A stretch of DNA of 64,000 nt from Elymus sibiricus (lineage: Eukaryota > Streptophyta > Magnoliopsida > Poales > Poaceae), in contig CM077664.1 of the NCBI GenBank assembly GCA_039707655.1, forward strand, positions 195,418,195 through 195,482,194, in the 5' to 3' direction. Below are positions 22,548-34,251 of this stretch, in pieces. A model generated the notes under the pieces. That model was given only the letters and a program-made list of their open reading frames with translations. It ran no database searches and had not been told where the DNA came from. Both the position numbers and the translations under genes were made by a program. How positions within the stretch are numbered: the first letter of the stretch is position 1; each line of letters begins with the position of its first letter.

Positions 22548-23066
22548 CCAAAGGAAATATGCCCTAAAGGCAATAATAAATGTTATTATTTATTTCCATG
22601 TTTGTAATTATGTTTATGTTCTTTGCTATAATTGCAATGGTTCTCGAGTTTGTATATCCAAAAGGTTGAGAGGAAAACCCATGTGCATGTGTGGAATAAT
22701 AAACGACAAGAATAGATTCTTGGTCTCGCCTCTAAGACTAGCTCAAGTGTTGCATGATGGTTCCTTTTTCCTGATCATGGGCATAAGTTAGTATGCCAGC
22801 AACTTTGAGGACACAATGTTAGAAGAACACTTGTGTTGATCAGACCCAATTGATTGTTATACTATGAGATCCTTTCATCATAAGTTAATAGTTAATAACA
22901 CATTAAAGTTAACGTTTGCCTAATTATTTAGACCATGAGAGTATTGAGTTCCTTCATATTAGATGATGCACTTTGGGGTTTTGTGAAACGTCAACTGTAA
23001 CAGGGTGATCATAACAACAGCTTACGGGTTAATCAAAAAAGTATGACAAGGGACTAGATAGCTTTA
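22548..23066 (+). repeat. Angela/BARE-like copia LTR fragment (C1)
   Basis: Begins GGAAATATGCCCTAAAGGC and runs to GGGACTAGATAGC, collinear with the LTR at 35397-35930. It is cut at 23066/23067 by gypsy C. The TG terminus at the left is degraded and the right part of this LTR was not found in the window. Confidence 0.75.
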
Positions 23067-23353
23067 TGACCTACAAGTGCACAAGGTTTAGTTGTAACTT
23101 TTTTGAAGTAAGAGTATCAATCCCATAGGGAGCACAGGGATTGGATTTTTGTCTCTCATAGTGACTTATGGAATTGTACCTACAAGTAATTGTAGATTCA
23201 AAGCAAAGTGAGGGTGGAGGATGAATATTGGTTTTGGTGAAGTACGAACTTAAAGTAAATAACACAAACAGAAATAAAAACAGTAGGAAAGTAACAAGTG
23301 AACTTATAGAGGAGTAAGGCATTCTCAGGGAGTCTGAAATTCCCATTGATATG

Positions 23354-24932
23354 TTGATGTCTACTACACAACTTTATTCTTGTAAACTTGGTTGGGCCTC
23401 CAAGCGCAGAGTTTTGTAGGACAACAGCAAATTTCCCTCAAGTGGATGACCCAAGGTTTATCAATCCGTGGGAGGTGTAGGATGAAGATGGTCTCTCTCA
23501 AATAACCCTGCAATCAAATACAACCAATCTCTTGTGTCCCCAACACACCCAATACAATGGTAAATTGTATAGGTGCACTAGTTCGACGAAGAGATGGTGA
23601 TACAAGTATAGTATGGATAGTAGATATAGGTTTTTGTAATCTGAACAAATAAAAACAGCAAGGTAGCAAGTAACAAATTGAGCACAAACGGTATTGCAAT
23701 GCTTAGAAACAAGGCCTAGGGTTCATACTTTCACTAGTGCAATCTCTCAACGGTGCTAATATAATTGAATCATATAACAATCCCTCAACGTGCGACAAAG
23801 AATCACTCCAAAGTTCCTAGCAATAGCGGAGAACATAAGATGAAATTGTTGTAGATAGCGAACCACCTCAAAGTTATCTTTCCGATCAATCTATCGAGCC
23901 ATCCCTATCAGTGTCACAAACAGCCCAGAGTTCGTACTAAAATAACACCAAATAATTTCAGATTCATAATATTCAATCCAACACAAAGAACCTCAAAGAG
24001 TACCCCAAAGTTTCTACCAGAGAAAGTAGGATGAAAACGTGTATCAACCTATGTGCCTAGATTACTCCAATGTCACCACGGGAATCCGCAAGTTTATTAC
24101 CAAAACATACATCAAGTGACACAATAGAATACCTCATTGTCACCACGGGTATCCACATGCAAGACATATATCAAGTGTTCTCAAATCCAAAATATTCAAT
24201 CCGATAACAATGAAACCTCAAAAGGGAAGACTCAATTCATCACAACAAGATAGAGAGGGAAGAACACCATATGATCCAACTATATTAACAAAGCTCGTGG
24301 TACATCAAGATCGTGCCAAATCAAGAACACGAGAGAGAGAGAGAGAGAGATCAAACACATAGCCACTGGTACATACCCTCAGCCCCGAGGGTGAACTACT
24401 CCCTCCTCGTCATGGAGACCACCGGGATGATGAAGATGGCCTCCGGTGATGATTTCCCCCTCCGACAGGGTGCCAGAAAAAGCCTACAGATAAGATCGCT
24501 TCGGAATAGAGGCTTGCGGCGGCGGCGTGGGAGTTCTAGGTTTCTTTCTGGGGGGTTCCCTATTTATAAGAATTTTTGGCGTTGGTTTCACGTCAAGGGG
24601 AGTCCCGAGGGGCCCACGAGCTCAGCCCACACGCCCTAGGGGGGCACGCCCCCTGAGCTCGTGGCTCCCCTGGACTTCTTCTGGTCCACCTCCCAGGCTT
24701 CGGGGTCTCTTCTTGTCCATAAAAAATCACCGTAAATTTTCGTGGCATTTGGACTTCGTTTGGTATAGATTTTCTACGAAACAAAAATAGCCAAAAAACA
24801 GGAGCTGGCACTGGGCACTAGGTCAATAGGTTAGTCCATTAAAATCATATAAAAGTGCACCAAAACCATGTAGAACTTAGGTAAATATTGCATGATTACT
24901 TCATAAATTATAGATACGTTGGAGACGTATCA
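23354..24932 (-). repeat. 3' LTR of element B
   Basis: 1579 bp. On the minus strand TGATACGTCTCC...GTAGACATCA. Contains a (GA)n microsatellite at about 24329-24351 and a TATA box, TATAAATA on the minus strand, at 24561-24568. The matching LTR is 31628-33170. Confidence 0.9.
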
Positions 24933-26096
24933 GCATCCCCAAGCTTAATTCCTGCTCGTCCTCGAGTAGGTAAATGATAAAAGAAATAATTTATGAAGTG
25001 TTAATGCTAGCATAGTGCACAAGTTTGATCAATGATAATTTCAATCACTTTTGCTAGCATCATAAACAACAACTTTTTCTCATAAAACTCATCATGATAA
25101 AGTAGCAATCAATTCTGATGTTATGGTTCAAACAATGCATTCTCTTGAAACTTAACAGCTTAGGGCTCCTTTGATTCAAAGGAATTCTATAGGATTTTTG
25201 GAGGATTGAAATCCTTAGGAATTTTTCCTACGTTGGTCCTTTGATTCATAGGATTGGATCCCATAGGAATTTTTCCTATGAAATCTTTTGTACTACATTT
25301 CACAGGAAATCTAACATCCACTGCGACCTCTTTGTACAATTCCTTTGTTTTTCCTATGGCATCAAACACTCCTTTCTAATCCTATAGGATCCAAGTGGGG
25401 ATGCCACTTCAATCCTATACTTTTCCTATTCCTGTGTTTTCAAAATCCTGCGAATCAAAGAGGCCCTTATGTTCTTAGTCACCAAACAATTTCAATGCAT
25501 CTTATTTTCAACAAAGTCTAAGTAAGAGCTCCACATACTCAATTATCATATAGTCTTCTATGATTGCTAGTACTCAAAGCATATTTTTAGAACAAATAGT
25601 ATCCATTGAACACAGAGGAAGATAGGGGCTTAATGTTTCACCTCCCAACTCATTTATCATAGAGATAATTGTCAACAATGATAATTCATTGTCAAATATA
25701 TTTGAATGGATATATGTGTCTGGATCTTTCCCCACCACATGATGCTTGCAAAGTAGAGAATAATTTAGGTTGGAATAAGAAGTTGACTCGACATGAAAAG
25801 TAAAAAAGATAGGCCCTTTGCAGAGGGAAGCATGGATTTGCTTATGTGCCAGAGCTCATTGCTTAAAACAGAGATAATTTCATTTGAGAGGTGTACTTTT
25901 CCTATCAACGTTACGACAAAGGATTTCAATATCTTTCGTGCTAAACACATTATTGGCGGTTCCCATGCGGAAATGAAAAGTTTACTCCCTCAACCATACA
26001 AACACAAGCCATGGCTAGCCGAATTCATGGGTGCCCTCCAAACAATCAACTTTCTGGGGGGGAGTTTGTTTTATTATATTTTTCTTTGTTTATATT
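24933..26096 (-). other. PPT and noncoding 3' interior of element B
   Basis: Minus-strand AAGCTTGGGGATGC ends against the LTR at 24933, preceded by CTCGAGGACGAGCAGG, the same arrangement as in element A. Apart from the MITE at 25163-25466 there is only AT-rich noncoding sequence. The frame at 25793-26182 has no motif and runs into the solo LTR, so I do not treat it as a gene. Confidence 0.7.
25163..25466. mobile_element. PIF/Harbinger (Tourist-like) MITE
   Basis: 304 bp flanked by TTA on both sides (25160-25162, 25467-25469), the usual Harbinger target duplication. Terminal inverted repeats begin GGGCTCCTTTGATTC on the left and GGGCCTCTTTGATTCGC on the right (reverse complement). No coding capacity. 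Confidence 0.88.
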
Positions 26097-27255
26097 TGTT
26101 AGAACATGTGCTGCCCCCATGTTTGGTTTTGGTAATTGATGACAATCTCTATGGACTAATGGTTGCCTTGAGTTATATTTGAAGGGTTTGTCCATAGGCT
26201 TGACTTGTAGACCATTTGTTGGTCTCAAGGTGATTTGAAGAAGAATATGTGATGACCAAGGTGCTATTCAAGGATTTATCCAAAGATTGGTCATGTTGAT
26301 CAAGACTAAAATATGAAGAGTGATTCAAATTGATCAACACACAAAGCGTAGAAGATGTACCGAGCGAGATCAAGTGATCTCATGGTATGGTAAGCATTGT
26401 CCATTACGCTTTGTGTACTAACCCATGTTCTATGCAAGAGTTCTTTGTGGGGTTAGGTTTGTTTCCATGGGCGTGCATCAAAAGGAAGATATCACACAAC
26501 CCATGGAGGATGACATCAAGTGGTGATCGTCATCAAGATTGCGGTGTGCAAGTTCAAGTGGAGCATCACGAAGAGATCACATGCTTGAAGCTTGCTGTCC
26601 ATTGTGGTGACAATGGACTTGTGAAGATGTGCCGAAGAGTGGCTCACCCATAGTGGAGTATGGGGGAGCAATCAGCTAGTCTTCATCGAGCCGGCGCAAT
26701 CAAGAAAGGTGGTCCAACTTGAGGAGGTCAAGATCGTCATCATCTAGCTCAAGTGGACTTTGCGCAAGGCAAAGGTTTGCCCTTGATAGGTTTTCTATTT
26801 TACCGGTCTCATGGTAGTAGTTGGGAGACCGGGTTATAGGATCGATAGCCGTACTATCAAGGGGGGCTCTCAAGTGAGTAGCTTTATCATATCTTCGTAG
26901 AGAGCTCAAACCATTGCATCCTTGCATCATATTTCTTGGTTTGTGTTTGGTGTTTCTCTTTGTGAGTCTTTGAGCTTTTGGTCATCTTCATGACAAGCTC
27001 GAGGTCATCGAAAACGGAGTTCATATATGCATCTTCTATGATGTTTTCAATGTTGGAGTTTATGCCGGTTCTTCATTCATAGAGGTTTCTCATCTCTATA
27101 TCATTGGTATTTTCTCTACTGCCACTTCTTAATATAACCAGTCGCTGTTGGATAGTATTTGTCGTCCTCTATCCAACTTGAGTTTGCTCAATTCGGAGCT
27201 CATTTGCAGAAGTTATGGCAGTTCAGGGTTTATTGTTTGTCTGGGCAGTTTACCT

Positions 27256-27715
27256 GTCACCAAAGCGGTAGTACCGCTCGGGACCACGGTAGTACCGCTT
27301 GACACGGTACTACCGCCCCTACTACCGTTGCACTACCGTGATTTCTACTGGCATTCTTTTTCGTTTAGCGGTAGTAAAGCGGTAGTGGAGCGGTAGTACC
27401 GCTTGACACGGTACTACCGCCCCTACTACCGCTGCACTACCGTGTTTTCTTCTGGTGTTATTTTTCCCTAAGCGGTAGTGGGGCGGTAGTGGAGCGGTAG
27501 TACCGCTTGTTGCGGTACTGCCGTTCCAGTGCTACCCCACTTCCTCTGTTTCCTCTGTCCTGCGAAAGCTTAAGCGGTAGTACCGCTTAAGTTGAGCGGT
27601 AGTACCGCTTAGTGCGGCACTACCGCTCCAGTTCCTTGTTGATTGCCTGCTGTTTTTGAATTACTACCGCACGAGCGGTAGTACCGCTCGCAAGAGCGGT
27701 AGTACCGCTTGTGCG
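27256..27715 (+). repeat. Array of palindromic GCGGTAGTACCGC motifs
   Basis: The self-complementary word GCGGTAGTACCGC and its half GCGGTAGT occur many times, within tandem units of roughly 110 bp (the segment from 27277 is repeated from about 27387). The array lies in U3, about 40-500 bp upstream of the TATA box. Confidence 0.85.
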
Positions 27716-27752
27716 CGTCCTGCACGGGTAACGGTTGGATTTGGGGTGGCCC

Positions 27753-27759
27753 TATAAAA
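27753..27759 (+). promoter_or_regulatory. TATA box of the solo LTR
   Basis: TATAAAA within GGCCCTATAAAAGGGG, a strong plant core-promoter match just downstream of the palindromic array. It supports the plus orientation of this LTR. Confidence 0.6.
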
Positions 27760-28829
27760 GGGGTCTTCTTCCCCAACGGTTTTCTCATCCTTTGAGCTCA
27801 TTTCTCCCCCCATTGTTGACCTTCTTGAGCTTGCCTAACTCTCAATCCCTCCAATGATTCTTGCTAGTTCTTGAGGGAATAGAGAGAGGAGATCTAGATC
27901 CACATTTCCACCAATCACTTTCTCCTCTAAGTGAGGGGAACCCCTTGGATCTAGATCTTGGAGTTCTTGGTGTTCTCCTTGTTCTTCCTCTCATATTCAT
28001 CCATAGCTTTTGTTGCTTTGGTGGGATTTGGGAGTGAGGGACTTGTCCACTTCGTGTGTTCTTGCCATTGCATTAGTTGCATCGGTTTGAGTTCTCCACG
28101 GTGATACGTGGAAGTTGTGAAGTTGAGTAGCTTATTACTCTTGGGTGTTTGGGCACCCTAGAGCTTGTTCCTCTTGGGTGCCTTGGCACCCTAGACGGCT
28201 TGGTGTCTTGGTGGTGCTCGGAGCTCAATCATTGTGGTGTAAAGCTCCGGGCAAGCGTCGGGGTCTCCAATTAGGTTGTGGAGATCGCCCCGAGCAATTT
28301 GACGGGTACCGGTGACCGCCCCCAAGGGTTGCCAAAGTGTACGGGTTCGGTGACCGCCCTCAAGGGTTGCCATTTGTACGGGTTCGGTGACCGCCCTCAA
28401 GGGTCCCTTAGTGGAATCACGGCACCTTGCATTGTGCGAGGGCGTGAGGAGAATACGGTGGCCCTAGTGGCATTGTTGGGGAGCATTGTGCCTCCACACC
28501 GCTCTAACGGAGATTAGCATCCGCAAGGGTGTGAACTTCGGGATACATCGTCGTCTCCGCGTGCCTCGGTTATCTCTTACCCGAGCCCTTTACTTATGCA
28601 CTTTACTTTGTGATAGCCATATTGTTTCTAGTTATATATCTTGCTATCACTTAGTTGTTTATCTTGCTTAGCATAAGTTGTTGGTGCACATAGGTGAGCC
28701 TAGTCGTTTTAGGTTTTGTGCTTGACAAATTAACCGCTAGGTTTATTCCGCATTTGTTCAAGCCTAAACCGTAATTATTTTAAAGCGCCTATTCACCCCC
28801 CCCCTCTAGGCGACATCCACGATCTTTCA

Positions 28830-30549
28830 ATATTTAACGGGACTGTGCATCCCAAATACCAACCTCTCTCGTGCAAGACGAGTGAATAAACTCTCGTCGT
28901 GGGAATAACCCACTTGGCATGGAAAATATTGACCGCCCCGTCGCTCCATGAGCGGTACGGGCACACAAAACAGATGTTTATTTGAATATTTTAGAGATGG
29001 CACATGCAAATTTACTTGGAACGGCAGGGTAATACCGCACATAGGTAGATATGGTGGACACTCATGGAAGAAACTTGGCTCAAGGATTTTGGGTGCACAA
29101 GAAGTATTCCTGTTTTGTACAAAAATTTTGGCTAACAAAGATTATAAACAAGCACCGCATGTTAGAGGATCCATAGCAATATAACTTCTATGCAAATATA
29201 CCCAAACATAATTCATTACGTTGTCTTCCTTGTCCAACTTCAACTAATTTGATCAAGTTTGAAAATAATTAATGGGTATTCACAATCATAAAAGATGTCC
29301 AAGGTAATATATTTGTATGTGAAATTTCTCTTCCTTATACTAATCATTCATGAATTGCTTGTATGACCAATGTTATGATTGTCAAATTTCAATAGATTTT
29401 ACTTTCTAAACCCAATGTGGAACTACTACTAGGCATGAGACAAACATATATAATTTTATATTTATGATATTCAATTCATTCAAACATTTACTCTTAGGAT
29501 ATAAGTGAAGCAAGAGAGTAAATGACAAACTACTCCAAAAGATATAAGTGAAGATCAATGAGTAGTTAAACAATTAAGTAGCTATGTGAAGACTCTCTCC
29601 ATATAAAGATTTCAGATCCAAGGATTTTATTCAAATAGCAAACAAAACAAAAAGACACTCCAAGCAAAACACATATCATGTGACGAATAAAAATATAGCT
29701 ACAAGTGAGGTATACCGATAGATTGAAGACGAAAGAGGGGATGCCTTCCGGGGCATCCCCAAGCTTAGACGCTTGAGTCTTCCTTAAATATTACCTTGGG
29801 GTGCCTTGGACATCCCCAAGCTTAGACGCTTGAGTCTTCCTTAAATATTACCTTGGGGTGCCTTGGGCATCCCCAAGCTTAGGGTCTTGCCACTCCTTAT
29901 TCTCCTTCTATCGTCATCTCACCCAAAACTTGAAAACTTCAATCACACAAAACTCAACAAGACCTCGTGAGATAGGTTACTATGAAAATAAATCATTCAC
30001 TTTGGTACTGTCAAGACAAGATTCATAATCGTTCTTATATAATGCCTACTTTACTCTATCATTTCTACAATTTATATTGACCAATATAAGCCATAGAAAC
30101 TATAAAACAAGCAAACTATGCATTGAAAACAGAATCTGTCAAAAACAGAACAACATGTAGTGAGCGAATTAAAAAGCATACTTCTGTACCTCTAAAAATT
30201 CTGAAAAATTAGGAAGACGTAAATTTTTTGCATAGAAGTACTATGTAAAAATTTCAGAATTTCTCTCTCTTCAGTAAAGAATGTAAAATCATGCACTGGA
30301 CGCTAAACTTTCTGTTTTTGCACAAAACCAAATAAACAAGTATCCACACTATCCCAAAGGGTTTACTTGGCACTTTATTGAAAGAAAACATATAAAACAT
30401 GATTACTAGAGTAGCTTAATCATGTGGACACACAAAAATAGTAGGTATAAATATTGGGTTGTCTCCCAACAAGCGCTTTGCTTTAATGCCTTTTTAGCTA
30501 GGCATGATGATTTTAATGATGCTCACATAAGAATAGGAATTGCAACATA
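28830..30549 (-). other. Noncoding interior of element B
   Basis: AT-rich, no gene supported. It contains blocks also present inverted in element A (AGATATAAGTGAAG near 29500-29550, and the CATCCCCAAGCTTA repeats). Confidence 0.65.
29754..29881 (-). repeat. 57-bp tandem repeat in element B
   Basis: Units start CATCCCCAAGCTTAGACGC at 29754 and 29811, with a partial third at 29868. The same motif, inverted, lies at about 6995-7075 in element A. Confidence 0.85.
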
Positions 30550-31503
30550 TCAGAGAGCATCATAAATCATATGGCAAGCACATTTAAGCCTAACACACTT
30601 CCTATGCATAGGGATTTTGTGAGCAAACAATTTATGGGAGCAAGAATCAACTAGCATAGGAAGGCAAAATAAGTATAATTTCAAAACTTTCAACACATAG
30701 AGAGGAAACTTGATATTATTGCAACACCTACAAGCATATGTTCCTCTCTCATAATAATCTTCAGTAGCATCATGAATGAATTCAAATATATAACTATCAC
30801 ATAAAGCATTCTTTTCATGACCCACAAGCATAGAATTTTTGTTACTCTCCACATAAGCAAATTTATTCTTATCAATAATAGTGGGAGCAAATTCAATGAA
30901 ATAACTGTCATATGATACTTGATTTGCATAATCAATTTGAGCATTAAAATTATGATGAAAAGTTTCATGGCTATCATTATTCTTTATAACATGCATGTCA
31001 TCACAATAATCATCATAGATAGCAACTTTGTTGTCATAATCAATTGAAACCTCTTCCAAAATAGTGGAATCATCACTAAATAAAGTTATGACCTCTCCAA
31101 ATCCACTTTCATAATTATTGAAATAAGGTTTAACACCCTCCAAAATAGTGGGATAATTAGTACCTAGAGTTGACACTCTTCCAAACCCACTTTCATCAAT
31201 ATAATCATCATAAATAGGAGGCATGCTTTCATCATAACAAATTTGCTCATCAAAAGTAGGGGGAGTAAAAAGATCATCTTCATGAAACATAGCATCCCCA
31301 AGCTTATGGCTTTGCATATCATTACCATCATGGATATTGATAGAAAGCATACTAACAACATTACAATCATGCTTATCATTCTAAGAACTCACATTAAACA
31401 CTTTGTTAAATTCTTCTTCTACAATCTTTGCACAATTTTCTGATCCATCATTTTCAAGAAAGACTTTATATAGATGAAGTATTTGAGGCAACCTCAATTC
31501 CAT
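30550..31503 (-). pseudogene. ORF of element B, unknown acidic protein with one stop
   Basis: A minus-strand ATG at 31503 opens 318 codons with one in-frame TAG (31381-31383, codon 41). The remaining 266 codons are open to 30550. The protein is rich in Asp, Glu, Asn and Tyr (TILEGVKPYFNNYESGFGEV, then STILEEVSIDYDNKVAIYDD). It carries SGFGRVSTLGTNYPTIL and SGFGEVITLFSDDSTIL, two copies of the motif also seen once in the element A ORF. The C-terminal part has Cys pairs (YACRCCNNIKF and VRLKCACHM). It sits about 100 bp after the primer site, where gag would be. No Gag, protease or polymerase motif is recognisable, so its function is unknown. One stop in nearly 1 kb suggests recent decay. Confidence 0.5.
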
Positions 31504-31599
31504 TTTTTATAGTTTTCTTTTATAAAACCAAACTAGTGAAAAACAAGAAACTAAAAGATTCAATTGCAAGATCTAAAGATATACCTTCAAGCACTCACC

Positions 31600-31617
31600 T
31601 CCCCGTCATTGGCGCCA
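31600..31617 (-). other. Primer binding site of element B
   Basis: Minus-strand TGGCGCCAATGACGGGGA lies 10 bases after the 5' LTR. It differs from the tRNA-Asp type site of Athila-like elements at three positions and has the same spacer style as element A. Confidence 0.6.
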
Positions 31618-31627
31618 GAAAAGAGCT

Positions 31628-33170
31628 TGATGTCTACTACACAACTTTATTCTTGCAGACTCGGTTGGGCCTCCAAGCGCAGAGTTTTGTAGGATAGTAG
31701 CAAATTTCCCTCAAGTGGATGACCTAAGATTTATCAACCCGTGGGAAGTGTAGGATGAAGATGGTCTCTCTCAAACAACCCTGCAATCAAATACAAGCAA
31801 TCTCTTGTGTCCCCAACACACCCAATACAATGGTAAATTGTGTAGGTGCACTAGTTCGGTGAAGAGATGGTGATACAAGTGTAGTATGGATAGTAGATAT
31901 AGATTTTTGTAATCTGAACAAATAAAAACATCAAGGTAGCAAGTAACAAAATTGAGCACAAACGGTATTGTAATGCTTAGAAACAAGGCCTAGGGTTCAT
32001 ACTTTCACTAGTGCAATCTCTCAACAGTGGTAACATAATTGAATCATATAACAATCCCTCAACGTGCGACAAAGAATCACTCCAAAGTTCCTAGCAATAG
32101 CGGAGTACATAAGATGAAATTGTTGTAGGTAGCGAACCACCTCAAAGTTATCTTTCCGATCAATCTATCGAGCCATCCCTATTAGTGTCACAAATAGCCC
32201 TAGAGTTCGTACTAAAATAACACCAAATAATTTCAGATTCATAATATTCAATCCAACACAAAGAACCTTGAAGAGTACCCCAAAGTTTCTACCGGAGAAA
32301 GTAGGACGAAAACGTGTATCAACCTATGTGCCTACATTACCCCCAATGTCGCCACGGGAATCCGCAAGTTGATTACCAAAACATACATCAAGTGACTCAA
32401 TAGAATACCCCATTGTCACCATGGGGGTATCCACATGCAGGACATACATCAAGTGTTCTCAAATCCAAAATATTCAATCAGATAACAATGAAACCTCAAA
32501 GGGAAAGACTCAATTAATCACAACAAGATAGAGAGGGAAGAGCACCATATGATCCAAATATATTAACAAAGCTCGTGGTACATCAAGATCGTGCCAAATC
32601 AAGAACAAGAGAGAGAGAGAGAGAGACAGGAAACACATAGCTACTGGTACAAACCGTCAGCCCCGATGATGAAGATGGCCTCCGGTGATGATTTCCCCCT
32701 CCGACAGGGTGCCGGAAAAGGCCTCCAGATGAGATCGCTTCGGAACAGAGGCTTGCGGCGGTGGCGTGAGAGTTCTAGGTTTCTTTCTAGGGGTTTCCCT
32801 ATTTATAAGAATTTTTGGCGTTGGTTTCATGTCAGGGGGAGTCCCGAGGGGCCCACGAGCTCAGCCCACGCGCCCTAGGGGGTGCCCCCTGAGCTCGTGG
32901 CTCCCCTGGACTTCTTCTGGTCCACCTCCCAGGCTTCGGGGTCTCTTCTTCTCCGTAAAAAATCACCATAAATTTTCGTGGCATTTGAACTTCGTTTGGT
33001 ATGGATTTTCTGCGAAACAAAAAATAGCCAAAAAAACAGGAACTGGCACTGGTCACTAGGTCAATAGGTTAGTCCATTAAAATCATATAAAAGTGCACCA
33101 AAACCATGTAGAACTTAGGTAAATATTGCATGAATACTTCATAAATTATAGTTACGTTGGAGACGTATCA
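31628..33170 (-). repeat. 5' LTR of element B
   Basis: 1543 bp, collinear with 23354-24932, with a few small indels (for example, the 3' copy has about 20 extra bases around 24390). A (GA)n run lies at about 32609-32626, and a minus-strand TATA box (TATAAATA) at 32800-32807. TSD copy TATGT follows. Confidence 0.9.
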
Positions 33171-34251
33171 TATGTTTCTAACGCAACCTATGCAACGACA
33201 TAGTATTATCTGGATACTGGAGCCACGCTTGACGTTTACGCTGGGCGGAGCCAGATACAAAAGACGTTCTACTAAAGGTAGACTTCGTGCCATACACGCA
33301 ATCACCGTAGTCTCCCCCTGCAGGTTACAACTACGGCGATTAAGGGTTTTCCCATGAACGCGACCTCACTAAGGGTTCTCCGCAATTCCCCTATCAATTG
33401 TAAAACCTAGGGATGAAGCACCTCAAATTACCTTCACTCCGTAACCCTTACAACGATAGTGACACACTTCGTGGCCTTTCGGCGACAATGCTGAGTGGGG
33501 CCCCTTCACAACATTCAAGAAGTTTATGAAGCTAAATCATTCAACAAAGTATCTCATATCCTTATTAATGTTTCAACTCCTATACATACCAAGGTTCAGC
33601 CATATCCTTGAGAACTAGGGGTTTACTCGTACATAGGGGCAACAAATATCATGAAGGCGGTGATGATAAACATGGATGAATCAAATGAGTAACACACAAG
33701 ATGATCCACTAGGGTTCCAATGTTACAACGAGATGAAGATGGATGTGGATGATGACGACGATGACAGTGGTGATGATGCCAGCGTCTCCTTGCACATGGT
33801 GGTGAAGATGGTGATCTCCTCCTTGCCCATTCCCCCTCCGGATGGATTCCGGAGGCAACAGTTCTCCTTCTGGATGCTTTTTTGGTGGTTGTGTGCGTCC
33901 GTTCTCGGATCCGAATGCACAGGGTAGAAGTAGTCAACCAGGGGAGGCCATCGCCACGCCATACGATCGCCCATACAAGCGTCGTATGGATGGCCGTCTT
34001 GCACTCTGGAAGCGCCGCGTGGTCTCCAACTTTCTCACTTTGATTTATTTCTTTTATGGTAGATGATAATCACACAAAATGACGTGATTCCATCGTAATT
34101 TCCAGGGATTTCTTCCATAGTATTTTATTTGCTCCAAAAGACGTTTCCTGGGTCGAACAAAAAGCAGTGTGCAAACACAATAAAATTCAACAAAGCCTAC
34201 GGTGTAGGAACAAAATACCCATCAAAATTATCACACATTTTGGACTCATCA

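Larger units (their letters stand above)
26097..28829 (+). mobile_element. 2.7-kb solo LTR (Maximus/SIRE-like copia, tentative)
   Basis: 2733 bp, TGTTAGAACATG...GATCTTTCA, flanked by a perfect 5-bp TSD ATATT (26092-26096, 28830-28834). There is no primer site, polypurine tract or coding region, so a single LTR left by LTR-LTR recombination is the simplest reading. The very long LTR and the end CCCCCCCTCTAGGCGACAT recall SIRE/Maximus copia elements, but this is from memory. The open frames inside carry no domains. Confidence 0.8.
23354..33170 (-). mobile_element. Element B: non-autonomous gypsy-type LTR retrotransposon, complete
   Basis: 9817 bp with a perfect TSD TATGT (23349-23353, 33171-33175). 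On the minus strand, the 5' LTR is 31628-33170, the primer site 31600-31617, one ORF 30550-31503, a polypurine tract beside 24933, and the 3' LTR 23354-24932. It contains a Harbinger MITE (25163-25466) and a 2.7-kb solo LTR (26097-28829), leaving about 6.8 kb of its own. There are no protease, RT or integrase genes. LTR start (TGATACGTCTCC), PPT region and internal blocks resemble element A. Confidence 0.93.
23067..34251 (-). repeat. 3' LTR of gypsy C, split by element B
   Basis: Two pieces, 23067-23353 and 33171-34251, rejoin at the TSD of element B (TATGT) to give an LTR of about 1360 bp. On the minus strand it begins TGATGAGTCCAAAATGTG and ends CACTTGTAGGTCA. Next to it, at 34252-34290, lies a purine-rich region with GCTCGGGGACGAGCAAG on the minus strand, the position of a polypurine tract, so this is the 3' LTR. 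A GAT/GAC-rich stretch lies at 33730-33790. Confidence 0.65.

Noticed and set aside
26387..28517. Small frames inside the 2.7-kb solo LTR
   Set aside because: The segment has clean LTR ends and a TSD. The frames are short, in mixed phases and without motifs.
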